Shown: piece after piece, positions 1 through 8,977 of the stretch | Numbering within the stretch: position 1 is the stretch's first letter | Layout of the letters: the number at the start of each line of letters is the position of its first letter | Origin: Streptomyces tropicalis | Lineage (GTDB): Bacteria > Actinomycetota > Actinomycetes > Streptomycetales > Streptomycetaceae | Assembly: GCF_029269835.1 (NCBI RefSeq) | Contig: NZ_JARJBB010000001.1 | Coordinates: 62,001-126,000 of the forward strand | Direction of reading: 5' to 3' | DNA length: 64,000 bases | Notes under the pieces: generated by a model | Database searches by the model: none | What the model saw: only the letters and a program-made list of their open reading frames with translations | Told to the model about the DNA's origin: nothing | Made by a program: the position numbers and the translations under genes

Positions 1-40
1 CGGCCCCACGTGCTCAGGCGGCCCGTGGGGACCCGGCCGG

Positions 41-80
41 CCGGGGCGGCGCGCGCCCGGCCGGGGCGGCGCGCGCCCGG
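41..80. repeat. Tandem 2 x 20-bp GC-rich repeat
   Basis: The 20-bp unit CCGGGGCGGCGCGCGCCCGG occurs twice in a row just downstream of the stop codon of the DksA-like gene. Each unit is partly self-complementary, so a transcript could fold here and stop transcription of that gene. No coding sequence is seen in bases 1-111. Confidence 0.7.
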
Positions 81-111
81 CCGGCGCGCCCGCTGCCGCC
101 GCCCGCCCGGG

Positions 112-1242
112 TCAGTACCGGCGTTCCTGCTTCTGCTTGCACTCCACGCACAGCGTGGCCCGCGGGAAGGCCTGCATCCGGGCCTTGCCGATGGGCTTGC
201 CGCAGTTCTCGCACAGGCCGTACGTGCCCGCGTCCAGCCGGTCCAGGGCGCGCTCGCTCTGGATGAGCATCTCGCGGGCGTTGGCGGTGAGCGCCATCTC
301 GTGCTCGCGGGCGATGTTCTTGGTGCCGGTGTCGGCCTCGTCGTCGCCGGCGCCGTCGCCCGAGTCGCGCATCATGCCCGCCAGGGACGCCTCCGAGGAG
401 CTGATCTCCGAGCGCAGCCGCTCCATCTCCGACTGGAGCTCCGCGCGGGCCTCGGCCACCTCCTCCGGGGTCCAGGGCTCCTCGCCCGGGCGTACCGCGA
501 GGTCGCCGGGCTCCGCCGCGACGGCCCGTGCCGGGGGGACGGCGTTGTCGGCCGCCGTGGCCATGGCCGGAGTCTTCTTCGCAACCACTGTCGTGGCTCC
601 CGTCTCGTCCGCGGCCCGTGCCGCGCCCGCCTGCTTCGCCGTGCCCTGCCCGGCCGCGGCCTTCCCGGCCGCCGCCTTCTTCGTGGTCCTCCCCGCGGCC
701 TTCGCCGCCACCGCCTTCTTCGCGACCGCCTTCCCGGTCGCGGTCCTCTTCGCCGTCGCCTTCTCCGGGGCCGCCTTCCCGGCGACCGTCCTCTCCGCCA
801 CGACCGCCTCCACCGCCGTCCCGGGCGCGGCCCTGTGTGCCGACGCCTTCTTCGCCGCCGTCTCCCGGACCGCGGTGCTCTTCGCCGCGGTCCTCCCGGC
901 CGCGGCCTTCTTCGCCACGGTCTTCCTCGCCGCGGCCTTCCCGGCCGCCGCCTTCTTCGCCGTCCTCTCCGGGGCGGGGCCGGCCGCCGCCTCCGCCGCC
1001 GTCCTCTTCGCGGTCTTCTTCGCCGCCGCCCTTCCCGCGCTCTTCCTCGCCTCTGCCTTCGCGGTCGCCGTCCTGCGGGCCGCGGCCGCCTCGTCCGCCG
1101 GGTCCTTCCCGGCCGCCGCCGCGTGCTCCGCCGCGCCGGTCCCGTGCGCCCGCGTCCTCCCGCTCCCGTCCGTCGCGTGCGGGCCGGAGGCATCCGGGGA
1201 CCTTCCGGACGCCGACTGCTCGGCGGTCTTCTTCGCCACCAT
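112..1242 (-). CDS. TraR/DksA-type zinc-finger protein with long Lys/Ala-rich N-terminal tail
   Basis: 376 aa. Residues 341-376 hold a C4 zinc finger (C344, C347, C365, C368: CENC then CVEC) preceded by the helical DksA-like segment from about residue 256. The family binds RNA polymerase through its secondary channel. Residues 1-255 are low complexity, full of KKAAAGK/AKKTA-like repeats that resemble histone H1 or HupS tails, so nucleic-acid binding by the tail is inferred. The ATG at 1242 follows AAGGGG at good spacing; an in-frame extension to 1320 lacks support. Whether the finger retains DksA activity is unknown, because the acidic coiled-coil tip is not clearly recognisable. Lies head-to-head with ileS. 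Confidence 0.88.
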   Translation of the reverse strand: MVAKKTAEQSASGRSPDASGPHATDGSGRTRAHGTGAAEHAAAAGKDPADEAAAARRTATAKAEARKSAGRAAAKKTAKRTAAEAAAGPAPERTAKKAAAGKAAARKTVAKKAAAGRTAAKSTAVRETAAKKASAHRAAPGTAVEAVVAERTVAGKAAPEKATAKRTATGKAVAKKAVAAKAAGRTTKKAAAGKAAAGQGTAKQAGAARAADETGATTVVAKKTPAMATAADNAVPPARAVAAEPGDLAVRPGEEPWTPEEVAEARAELQSEMERLRSEISSSEASLAGMMRDSGDGAGDDEADTGTKNIAREHEMALTANAREMLIQSERALDRLDAGTYGLCENCGKPIGKARMQAFPRATLCVECKQKQERRY

Positions 1243-1255
1243 GGCCGCGGCCCCT

Positions 1256-1268
1256 TCACATATTGTGA
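1256..1268. promoter_or_regulatory. 13-bp palindrome upstream of the DksA-like gene
   Basis: TCACATATTGTGA (TCACA-TAT-TGTGA) is a perfect inverted repeat 14 bp upstream of the ATG, just above the ribosome site. It could be an operator or a small leader stem. The regulator is not known. Bases 1269-1528 hold no gene and no other element I can name. Confidence 0.4.
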
Positions 1269-1528
1269 TCTTGCACGCGAATCGTGCTGGGACGATAAAT
1301 CGACTCGGGTCCCGCGGCAACGGGGCACGCCGCCCGATCCGCCCGCCTCCCGGGCACCGCCGGGCCGGCCTGCCTGCGTTGTGCCCAGCTCCCCGCCGGG
1401 TAATCCGGCCGGCGCACGGCCCCGCGGTCCGGACGGGCGCGCCGCGCCAATCGGGTCACCGCACGCCCGCGCCCCGCCCCCGCGGCCGCACCGGGGAAAA
1501 CCGGTCCACCGGCGCCCCGGGAGCGCCG

Positions 1529-1541
1529 TACACTGGGCGGA
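1529..1541 (+). promoter_or_regulatory. Probable ileS promoter -10 element
   Basis: TACACT at 1529-1534 fits the TANNNT -10 box of the main streptomycete sigma factor. It would start transcription near 1541, exactly where the T-box leader begins. No good -35 hexamer is visible at 17-18 bp. Confidence 0.45.
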
Positions 1542-1840
1542 GCGAACGGCATGGATGGGGACGAGTAGCGGCGTACGCAGCCCAGAGCGACCCGGGGACG
1601 GTGGAAGCCCGGGGGCGAGCGCGACGTGAAGATCACCCCGGAGCCGCCGGAAGAACGCCCCGGTGCAGGATCAGGGGCCGGTAGACCCGGCATCGCGACC
1701 CCAATGAGGGGGCTCACCGGCGCCAGGGGTGCCGGAGGGCCAAGGAGGGTGGTACCGCGGGAGCGCGCCGCACACGGCGTGGACAGCTGAAAGGCTCTCG
1801 TCCCTCCGACGGAAGGCAGCACGTCCGCCGGAGGAAGATC
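1541..1840 (+). ncRNA. T-box leader of ileS, translational type
   Basis: The T-box sequence TGGTACCGCGG is at 1750-1760. Its TGGT (1750-1753) can pair with the ACCA 3' end of uncharged tRNA-Ile. A GGTGGAA-type element lies further 5', and the likely Ile specifier ATC is at 1632-1634. GGAGGG (1744-1749) pairs with CCCTCC (1802-1807) in the antisequestrator. Alternatively CCTCCG (1803-1808) pairs exactly with CGGAGG (1829-1834), the ileS ribosome site. The two pairings exclude each other, so uncharged tRNA-Ile should open translation. Actinobacterial ileS T-boxes of this translational kind are known; the specifier position is my inference. Confidence 0.9.
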
Positions 1841-1842
1841 TG

Positions 1843-4800
1843 ATGACGCAGTACCGCCAGGTGCCCGCCCAGGTCGACCTGCCCGCGCTCGAGCACGCAG
1901 TGCTCGACTTCTGGCGCGAGCAGAAGATCTTTGCCAAGAGCCTGGAGCAGTCCGAGGGCCGCCCCGAGTGGGTGTTCTACGAAGGCCCGCCCACCGCGAA
2001 CGGCATGCCGGGCGCCCACCACATCGAGGCCCGCGTCTTCAAGGACGTGTTCCCCCGCTTCCGCACCATGCGCGGCTACCACGTGGCCCGCAAGGCCGGC
2101 TGGGACTGCCACGGCCTCCCGGTGGAGCTGGCGGTGGAGAAGGAACTGGGCTTCACCGGCAAGCAGGACATCGAGGCGTACGGCATCGCCGAGTTCAACG
2201 CCCGGTGCCGCGAGTCCGTGACCCGGCACACCGACGCCTTCGCGGAGCTCACCACCCGGATGGGCTACTGGGTGGACCTCGACGACGCCTACCGGACGAT
2301 GGACCCGGAGTACGTAGAGTCGGTGTGGTGGTCGCTGCGGCAGATCTTCGACAAGGGCCTGCTGGTCCAGGACCACCGGGTCGCCCCCTGGTGCCCGCGC
2401 TGCGGCACCGGCCTGTCCGACCACGAGCTGGCCCAGGGCTACGAGACCGTCGTCGACCCCTCCGTCTACGTCCGCTTCCCGCTCACCTCGGGTCCGCTGG
2501 CCGGCCGCGCCTCGCTGCTGGTGTGGACGACCACCCCGTGGACGCTGGTCTCCAACACCGCGGTCGCCGCGCACCCGGGCGTCACCTACGTGGTCGCGAC
2601 CGACGGCGAGGAGCAGGTCGTCGTCGCCGAGCCGCTGCTCGCCAAGGCCCTCGACGAGGGCTGGGAGCCCACCGGCGAGACCTTCACCGGCGCCGAGATG
2701 GAGCGCTGGACGTACCAGCGCCCCTTCGACCTCGTGCCCTTCCCGGAGGACGCCCCGGCGCACTTCGTCGTCAACGCCGACTACGTCACCACCGAGGACG
2801 GCACGGGCCTGGTCCACCAGTCCCCCGCCTTCGGCGAGGACGACCTGAGGGTCTGCCGCTCCTACGGCCTGCCCGTGGTCAACCCGGTCCTCCCGGACGG
2901 CACCTTCGCCGAGGACGTCCCGCTGGTCGGCGGCGTCTTCTTCAAGAAGGCGGACGAGCAGCTCACCGAGGACCTGAAGAACCGCGGCCTGCTCTTCCGG
3001 CACCTGCCCTACGAGCACAGCTACCCGCACTGCTGGCGCTGCCACACCGCGCTGCTGTACTACGCGCAGCCGTCCTGGTACATCCGCACCACGGCGGTCA
3101 AGGACCGCCTGCTGGAGGAGAACGAGCGGACGAACTGGTTCCCGGATACGGTCAAGCACGGCCGCTTCGGCGACTGGCTCACCAACAACATCGACTGGGC
3201 GCTGTCCCGCAACCGCTACTGGGGCACCCCGCTGCCGATCTGGCGCTGCGAGGAGGGCCACCTCACCTGCGTCGGCTCGCGCGCGGAACTGACCGGGCTG
3301 ACCGGCACCGACCAGTCGGAGCTGGACCCGCACCGCCCCTACATCGACGAGATCACCTTCGCCTGCCGCCACGACGGCTGCGGCAGCACCGCCACCCGCG
3401 TGCCCGAGGTCATCGACGCCTGGTACGACTCGGGTTCGATGCCGTTCGCGCAGTGGGGCTACCCGTACAAGAACAAGGAACTCTTCGAGTCCCGCTACCC
3501 TGCGCAGTTCATCAGCGAGGCCATCGACCAGACCCGCGGCTGGTTCTACACGCTGATGGCGGTCGGCACCCTCGTCTTCGACAAGTCCTCCTACGAGAAC
3601 GTGGTCTGCCTCGGCCACATCCTCGCCGAGGACGGCCGCAAGATGTCCAAGCACCTGGGCAACATCCTCCAGCCGATCCCCCTCATGGACACCCACGGCG
3701 CCGACGCGGTGCGCTGGTTCATGGCGGCCGGCGGTTCGCCCTGGGCGGCCCGACGGGTCGGCCACGGCACGATCCAGGAGGTCGTCCGCAAGACGCTGCT
3801 GACCTACTGGAACACGGTCGCCTTCCAGGCCCTGTACGCCCGCACCTCCGGCTGGGCGCCCTCCGAGGCCGACCCGGCGCCGGCCGCGCGTCCGGTGCTG
3901 GACCGCTGGCTGCTGAGCGAACTGCACGCCCTCACCGACCAGGTGACGCAGGCGCTGGAGTCCTACGACACCCAGCGCGCCGGCAAGCTGCTGTCCGCGT
4001 TCGTCGACGACCTGTCGAACTGGTACGTCCGCCGCTCCCGCCGCCGCTTCTGGCAGGGCGACAAGGCGGCCCTGCGCACGCTGCACGAGGTCCTGGAGAC
4101 GGTGACCCGCCTGATGGCGCCGATCACCCCGTTCCTGACCGAGCGGGTCTGGCAGGACCTGGTCGTCCCGGTCACCCCGGACGCCCCCGAGTCGGTGCAC
4201 CTGGCCACCTGGCCCGAGGCGGACCTGTCCGCGATCGACCCGGACCTGTCGCGGCAGATGGTGCTGGTGCGCCGGCTGGTGGAGCTGGGCCGGGCCACCC
4301 GCGCCGAGTCCGGGGTGAAGACCCGCCAGCCGCTGTCCCGGGCCCTGGTCGCCGCCTCCGGCTTCGGCTCCCTCGACACGGAGCTGCACGCACAGATCAC
4401 GGAGGAGCTGAACGTGGCCTCGCTGGCCTCGCTCAGCGAGGTCGGCGGTTCCCTCGTGGACACCACCGCCAAGGCCAACTTCCGCGCCCTGGGCAAGCGG
4501 TTCGGCAAGCGGGTCCAGGACGTCGCCAAGGCCGTCGCGGGCGCCGACGCCGCCGCGCTGTCCCTGGCCCTGCGCGAGGGCACCGCGTCGGTGGAGGTCG
4601 ACGGCGAGACCGTCTCCCTCGCCCCCGACGAGGTCATCATCACCGAGACCCCCCGCGAGGGCTGGTCGGTGGCCTCCGACGCGGGCGCCACCGTCGCCCT
4701 CGACCTGGAGATCACCGAGGAGCTGCGCCGGGCCGGCCTGGCCCGGGACGCGATCCGGCTGATCCAGGAGGCCCGCAAGAACAGCGGCCTGGACGTCGCG

Positions 4801-4986
4801 GACCGCATCGCGCTGCGCTGGACGTCCACGGACCCGGCCGTGACCGCCGCCCTGGGCGAGCACACCGAGCTGATCTCCGAGGAGGTCCTAGCCACCGACT
4901 TCGCCGAGGGCGAGGCGGACGCCGGCTACGGCGAGCCCTTCACCGACGAGGGGCTCTCCCTGACCTTCCGCCTGCGCAGGGCGTAA
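1843..4986 (+). CDS. ileS: Isoleucine--tRNA ligase (IleRS, long actinobacterial type)
   Basis: 1047 aa. Charges tRNA-Ile with isoleucine in the cytoplasm. The class I signature HIGH is represented by GAHH at residues 57-60, and KMSKH is at 600-604. The central insert is the editing domain and the C-terminal part the anticodon-binding domain. The length and KMSKHLGN motif fit the second, eukaryote-like IleRS group found in actinobacteria rather than the 930-aa E. coli type; members of that group are often less sensitive to mupirocin. The ATG at 1843 follows GGAGGAAGATCTG, the ribosome site controlled by the upstream T-box. Monocistronic, with strong terminators after it. Confidence 0.97.
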   Translation: MTQYRQVPAQVDLPALEHAVLDFWREQKIFAKSLEQSEGRPEWVFYEGPPTANGMPGAHHIEARVFKDVFPRFRTMRGYHVARKAGWDCHGLPVELAVEKELGFTGKQDIEAYGIAEFNARCRESVTRHTDAFAELTTRMGYWVDLDDAYRTMDPEYVESVWWSLRQIFDKGLLVQDHRVAPWCPRCGTGLSDHELAQGYETVVDPSVYVRFPLTSGPLAGRASLLVWTTTPWTLVSNTAVAAHPGVTYVVATDGEEQVVVAEPLLAKALDEGWEPTGETFTGAEMERWTYQRPFDLVPFPEDAPAHFVVNADYVTTEDGTGLVHQSPAFGEDDLRVCRSYGLPVVNPVLPDGTFAEDVPLVGGVFFKKADEQLTEDLKNRGLLFRHLPYEHSYPHCWRCHTALLYYAQPSWYIRTTAVKDRLLEENERTNWFPDTVKHGRFGDWLTNNIDWALSRNRYWGTPLPIWRCEEGHLTCVGSRAELTGLTGTDQSELDPHRPYIDEITFACRHDGCGSTATRVPEVIDAWYDSGSMPFAQWGYPYKNKELFESRYPAQFISEAIDQTRGWFYTLMAVGTLVFDKSSYENVVCLGHILAEDGRKMSKHLGNILQPIPLMDTHGADAVRWFMAAGGSPWAARRVGHGTIQEVVRKTLLTYWNTVAFQALYARTSGWAPSEADPAPAARPVLDRWLLSELHALTDQVTQALESYDTQRAGKLLSAFVDDLSNWYVRRSRRRFWQGDKAALRTLHEVLETVTRLMAPITPFLTERVWQDLVVPVTPDAPESVHLATWPEADLSAIDPDLSRQMVLVRRLVELGRATRAESGVKTRQPLSRALVAASGFGSLDTELHAQITEELNVASLASLSEVGGSLVDTTAKANFRALGKRFGKRVQDVAKAVAGADAAALSLALREGTASVEVDGETVSLAPDEVIITETPREGWSVASDAGATVALDLEITEELRRAGLARDAIRLIQEARKNSGLDVADRIALRWTSTDPAVTAALGEHTELISEEVLATDFAEGEADAGYGEPFTDEGLSLTFRLRRA

Positions 4987-4996
4987 CGGAACGAGT

Positions 4997-5037
4997 GAAG
5001 GCCCGGGGCGCCGACTGCGGTCGGGTCCCGGGCCTTC
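4997..5037. terminator. Terminator hairpin after ileS
   Basis: GAAGGCCCGGG (4997-5007) pairs perfectly with CCCGGGCCTTC (5027-5037) around a 19-nt loop. It begins 10 bp after the ileS stop. There is no U tract, as is usual in Streptomyces. Confidence 0.75.
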
Positions 5038-5102
5038 GTGCTGCCCGCCCCCGTGCCGCACGGCGGGGCGGGGCGTCGCCGTGCGCATCAACGCGCGTAA
5101 AA

Positions 5103-5141
5103 AGGGCGGGGCCCCGGATCCGAGATCCGGGGCCCCGCCCT
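5103..5141. terminator. Bidirectional terminator between ileS and divIVA
   Basis: An 18-bp perfect stem (5103-5120 with 5124-5141) is closed by a three-base loop, with A residues on its left flank. It lies between the convergent ileS and divIVA genes and can act on both. Read on the minus strand it ends in CCCTTT, which favours its use by divIVA transcripts. Confidence 0.88.
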
Positions 5142-5176
5142 GAACGCTGCCGACGTCTACGACGTACTCATCACTG

Positions 5177-6361
5177 TCAGTTGTCGTCCTCGTCGATCAG
5201 GAACCCGCGCATCGGCGAGGGCGCCTGACCCATGGGCGACGGACCCTGCGGACGCACCGGCGCCATCGGCTGGGTCATCGCCGGCGACATCTGCTGCTGG
5301 CCGCCGTAGGACGGGGCCGCCGGACCGGACGGACCGCCCATGCCCTGGTTGCCGCCGCCGTACGACGGGGCGCTCGCGCCGGCCGGAGCCATCGAGGGCG
5401 CCGGGGACGGCGGCAGGGACGCGGCAGCCGGGGTGCGCGGCGGGGCCAGCGAGTCGTCGGACTGGGTCTCCAGCTGACGCAGCTGCGACTCCAGGTACGA
5501 CTTCAGACGCGTGCGGTACTCGCGCTCGAAGCCGCGCAGGTCCTCGACCTTGCGCTCCAGCGTGGCGCGGGCGGACTCCAGGGAGCCCATCGCGACGCGG
5601 TGCTTCTCCTGCGCGTCCCGCTCCAGCGCGTCGGCCTTGGCGCGCGCGTCGCGCTCCAGACCCTCGGCGCGGCTGCGAGCCTCGCCGACGATCTTGTTGG
5701 CCTCGGAACGCGCCTCGGCGATCGCCTGGTCTGCGGTCTGCTGGGCCAGCGACAGGACGCGCGCGGCGCTGTCGCCACCGGGACCCTGACCCATCGGGCC
5801 GGGGCCGCCCATCGGGCCGGGACCCATCGGGCCGGGACCCATCGGACCCGGACCCATCTGGCCCTGCATCGGGCCCTGGCCCATCGGACCCTGGCCCATG
5901 GGACCGGGACCCATCGGACCGGGACCCTGCGGGCCCTGACCGCCGGGACCGGCGGGCAACTGCGGAGCACCGCTCGGCAGCTGGGGCGGACCACCCATGG
6001 GGCCGCCCATCTGCTGCTGCGGCGGGCCCGATATGCCGGCGGGCACCGGAGCGCCCGGACCTCGCATGCCCTGCTGCTGCGGCGGCATGCCCTGCTGCGG
6101 CGGCATCCCCTGCTGCGGCGGCATGCCCTGCTGCGGCTGGTCCTGCTGCTCCGGAGGCTTGCGCATGTTCTGCTGGTTCTGGGCAGCAGCGCGCGTGGCA
6201 GCGGCCAGCTTGGCGCGCAGGTCCTCGTTCTCGCGGAGCAAGCGGGTCAGCTCGGCTTCGACCTCGTCGAGGAAGGCATCGACCTCGTCCTCGTCATAGC
6301 CTTCTCGGAGGCGGACGGTCGTGAACTGCTTGTTCCGCACGTCCTCGGGGGTCAACGGCAT
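5177..6361 (-). CDS. divIVA: DivIVA polar growth protein
   Basis: 394 aa. In Streptomyces this cytoskeletal coiled-coil protein marks hyphal tips and directs apical wall growth. The N-terminal membrane-binding domain ([12 protein letters not shown], residues 2-60) contains the first short coiled coil. Residues 61-197 form a Pro/Gln/Gly/Met linker made of QGMPP and GPGPMG repeats. A second long coiled coil spans about 198-300, followed by a Gly/Pro-rich tail. Length agrees with S. coelicolor DivIVA. The ATG at 6361 is 53 bp after the yggT stop. Last gene of the dcw-linked group, ending at the shared terminator. Confidence 0.97.
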   Translation of the reverse strand: MPLTPEDVRNKQFTTVRLREGYDEDEVDAFLDEVEAELTRLLRENEDLRAKLAAATRAAAQNQQNMRKPPEQQDQPQQGMPPQQGMPPQQGMPPQQQGMRGPGAPVPAGISGPPQQQMGGPMGGPPQLPSGAPQLPAGPGGQGPQGPGPMGPGPMGQGPMGQGPMQGQMGPGPMGPGPMGPGPMGGPGPMGQGPGGDSAARVLSLAQQTADQAIAEARSEANKIVGEARSRAEGLERDARAKADALERDAQEKHRVAMGSLESARATLERKVEDLRGFEREYRTRLKSYLESQLRQLETQSDDSLAPPRTPAAASLPPSPAPSMAPAGASAPSYGGGNQGMGGPSGPAAPSYGGQQQMSPAMTQPMAPVRPQGPSPMGQAPSPMRGFLIDEDDN

Positions 6362-6414
6362 CTCTTCACCTCAACGTAGTCGTCGGCGTTCGGCAAGACG
6401 GTAGTTCACATCGC

Positions 6415-6699
6415 TCACAGCCGACTCACGATCGAGATCAGGATGTAGACGATGATCATCAACACGAAGAAGGACAGGTCGAGCGCCACGCCTCCGAGAC
6501 GCAGCGGCGGGATGAACCGCCGCAAAAGCTTGAGCGGTGGATCGGTGACAGTGTAGGTGGCCTCCAGAATGACCACCATCGCCTTGCCGGGTTGCCACGA
6601 ACGGGCGAACTGGAAGACGTAGTCCATGACCAACCGGAAGATGAGCACGATCAGGAAGCACATCAACGCGATGTAGATCACGTCCAGGAACACGCTCAT
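6415..6699 (-). CDS. YggT family integral membrane protein
   Basis: 94 aa. Two hydrophobic segments (about residues 3-25 and 70-92) flank a basic middle with the family pattern PLKLLRRFIPPLRLGG. YggT proteins are membrane proteins of uncertain function that commonly sit between sepF and divIVA in Gram-positive bacteria. The position (51 bp after sepF, 53 bp before divIVA) supports co-transcription. Confidence 0.9.
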   Translation of the reverse strand: MSVFLDVIYIALMCFLIVLIFRLVMDYVFQFARSWQPGKAMVVILEATYTVTDPPLKLLRRFIPPLRLGGVALDLSFFVLMIIVYILISIVSRL

Positions 6700-6750
6700 G
6701 ACCCGTGCTTCCCTCTCCCCTGTTTCCCTGCGGTGTACCGGTGATGCGTT

Positions 6751-7392
6751 TCAGCTCTGGTTGAAGAACCCGCCCTCTGCGATACGGGCCTTGTCCTCCG
6801 CCGTGACATCGACGTTAGCAGGCGACAACAGGAACACCTTCTGCGTCACCCGTTCGATGCTGCCGTGAAGACCAAACACCAAACCGGCCGCAAAGTCGAC
6901 AAGTCGCTTCGCGTCCGTGTCGTCCATCTCCGTCAGATTCATGATCACCGGAGTGCCCTCACGGAAGTGTTCCCCGATGGTACGGGCCTCGTTGTAGGTC
7001 CGGGGGTGAAGCGTGGTGATCCGGTACGGCTCACGTTCCGACACGACCTTGGGCATGATCACCGGCGCGTTCTTCTCCAGGCTCTGGCGTTCTTGTGTGA
7101 TGGATGACACGGGCGCGATGCGCGCCGGACGGCCCGATTCCGCCGGGAGCGAAGCGGCGTGCGAGATGGGGTCGCGCGGCGCCGGAGGCTGCACCGCCCG
7201 TACCGGTTCGTCCCTTTGGGGCTGATGTGCCCCGTGGGGCGGGTGCGACGGCTCATGCCGCCTGCGGTCCCGCTCCGGCTCCGGGTCGAGCTCGGGTTCG
7301 AAGTCGTCATCGGGGTCGAATCCCCGGCCGTCGTACCCATCGTCCTCCACGAGGCCGAGGTAGACCGCCATCTTGCGCATCGCGCCGGCCAT
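6751..7392 (-). CDS. sepF: SepF cell division protein
   Basis: 213 aa. SepF is the membrane anchor of FtsZ in bacteria without FtsA. An N-terminal amphipathic segment ([20 protein letters not shown]) is followed by an acidic/basic disordered linker. The C-terminal DUF552 domain runs from about residue 110 ([23 protein letters not shown]) to the end. ATG at 7392 was chosen because it begins at the membrane helix and follows GGAGG; a longer frame to 7611 has no support. The 130-bp gap before it may hold its own promoter (TTGACG is visible near 7435). Confidence 0.95.
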   Translation of the reverse strand: MAGAMRKMAVYLGLVEDDGYDGRGFDPDDDFEPELDPEPERDRRRHEPSHPPHGAHQPQRDEPVRAVQPPAPRDPISHAASLPAESGRPARIAPVSSITQERQSLEKNAPVIMPKVVSEREPYRITTLHPRTYNEARTIGEHFREGTPVIMNLTEMDDTDAKRLVDFAAGLVFGLHGSIERVTQKVFLLSPANVDVTAEDKARIAEGGFFNQS

Positions 7393-7522
7393 GCTCCGAG
7401 TCCTCCGCTCTGTGGTGGATCGACTGACGCTGACCGTCAAGTCCCGCGATCCACGTGGTCGTTGCCACCGCCTGCGACGGTATTGACCATATTTTCTGCT
7501 GTGGTCCGACTTCCTGGCGACG

Positions 7523-8242
7523 TTACCCGAGGCCGGGGCGGACTCCGAGTACCGCGGTGCCGACGCGCACATGTGTCGCCCCGGCGGCCACGGCCTCCTC
7601 GAGGTCCGCACTCATCCCTGCCGAGACCATGGTTGCAGCCGGATGGGCCCGGCGCAGGTCGGTCGACAAATCCACCAGTCGCGCGAAGGCGGCAGGTTGA
7701 CGGCCGGCGTACTCCCCGGTGAGCGGGGCGACCGTCATCAGGCCGTCGAGCCGGAGCCCCGGGGCGGCCGCGACCGCGCCGGCCAACTCCTCCACCCCGC
7801 CGGGCGCCACACCGCCGCGCTCCCCGCGACCGCTCTCCCCCGCGTCGAGCGCGACCTGGAGGAGGCAGCCGAGCTCGCGCCCCGTCCGGACGGCCTCCTT
7901 CGACAGCGCGGTCACGAGCCGGACCCGGTCGACCGACTGGACGACGTCGGCGTACCCGGCCACGGATCGCACCTTGTTGGTCTGGAGTTGACCGACAAAA
8001 TGCCAAACGAGGGGCAGATCCACACATTCCGCGGCTTTCGGGGCGGCCTCCTGGTCGCGGTTCTCGGCGACGTGCCGCACACCGAGTTCCGACAGGATCC
8101 GCACATCCGACGCCGGGTAGGTCTTGGTGACCACGATCAGGGTCACGTCCTCGCGCGGGCGGCCCGCGGCCGCGCACGCGGCGGCGATGCGCTGCTCCAC
8201 TCTCGCCAGGTTTGCGGCGATTTCGCCCTTACGGTCCGTCAT
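7523..8242 (-). CDS. yggS: YggS family pyridoxal phosphate homeostasis protein
   Basis: 239 aa. PLP-binding TIM-barrel protein of the YggS/PROSC (PLPBP) family, which buffers pyridoxal phosphate and affects amino-acid balance. K40 in VTKTYP is the Schiff-base lysine. [20 protein letters not shown] and the C-terminal [18 protein letters not shown] segment are typical. The ATG at 8242 is 6 bp after the pgeF stop. Conserved neighbour of sepF in Gram-positive bacteria. Confidence 0.94.
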   Translation of the reverse strand: MTDRKGEIAANLARVEQRIAAACAAAGRPREDVTLIVVTKTYPASDVRILSELGVRHVAENRDQEAAPKAAECVDLPLVWHFVGQLQTNKVRSVAGYADVVQSVDRVRLVTALSKEAVRTGRELGCLLQVALDAGESGRGERGGVAPGGVEELAGAVAAAPGLRLDGLMTVAPLTGEYAGRQPAAFARLVDLSTDLRRAHPAATMVSAGMSADLEEAVAAGATHVRVGTAVLGVRPGLG

Positions 8243-8248
8243 GCTCCA

Positions 8249-8977
8249 TCAGTCCAGCCAGACATAGCCTGCGAGCCGCCCCGTGGTGCGGTCGCGGCGG
8301 TACGAGAAGTGGTCGGGCGACTCCAGCGTGCACACCGGCGACTGCTCCCGGTCGCGCACTCCGAGGCGCTCCAGCTGCGCGTGCACTCCGGCGCTCACGT
8401 CGACGGCCGGGGTGCCCCAGCTCGTCTCGGAGTGCGCCGCCGGTTCGACGGAGGCCACCTCGGCGCGCATCGCCTCCGGCACCTCGTAGCACCGGCCGCA
8501 CACGGCGGGCCCGGTGCGGGCGACGATCCGGCCCGGCTCGGCGCCGAGTTCGACCATCGCACGTACGGCCGCGGGGACGACCCCGGCGACCAGACCGGGA
8601 CGCCCGGCGTGGGCCGCGGCCGCGACCCCGGCGACGGGGTCGGCCAGCAGCACCGGGGTGCAGTCCGCGGTGAGCACCGCGAGGGCGAGCCCGCGCGTGG
8701 TGGTGACGACGGCGTCGACCTCGGGCACGGGCCGGTCCTGCCAGGGGCCGTCCACCACCGCGACGTCGGCCCCGTGCACCTGGTTCATCCAGACCACCCG
8801 GGCCGGGTCGAGCCCGAGCGAGCGCGCCGCCCGCTCCCGGTTGGTGCGCACGGCGGCGGGGTCGTCGCCGACCGCCCCGCCGAGGTTGAGCTCCTCGTAC
8901 GGAACGGCGCTCACCCCGCCCCACCGGTCGGTGAAGCCGAAGTGCGCGCCGTTCACGGTGTCGCGCCGTCCTATCAC
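8249..8977 (-). CDS. pgeF: PgeF/YfiH family protein (peptidoglycan editing factor, laccase-domain)
   Basis: 242 aa. Family formerly called polyphenol oxidase. Members bind zinc and have been linked to purine nucleoside cleavage and to removal of wrongly built muropeptide precursors. Conserved residues occur in [35 protein letters not shown] and CGRCYEV. The GTG start at 8977 overlaps the ftsZ stop in a GTGA tetranucleotide, so translation is coupled to ftsZ. The true substrate here cannot be told from sequence. Confidence 0.9.
   Translation of the reverse strand: MIGRRDTVNGAHFGFTDRWGGVSAVPYEELNLGGAVGDDPAAVRTNRERAARSLGLDPARVVWMNQVHGADVAVVDGPWQDRPVPEVDAVVTTTRGLALAVLTADCTPVLLADPVAGVAAAAHAGRPGLVAGVVPAAVRAMVELGAEPGRIVARTGPAVCGRCYEVPEAMRAEVASVEPAAHSETSWGTPAVDVSAGVHAQLERLGVRDREQSPVCTLESPDHFSYRRDRTTGRLAGYVWLD

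Noticed and set aside
1714..4863. A 1049-codon minus-strand frame opposite ileS
   Set aside because: No recognisable domain, and ileS is certain on the plus strand with a T-box leader.
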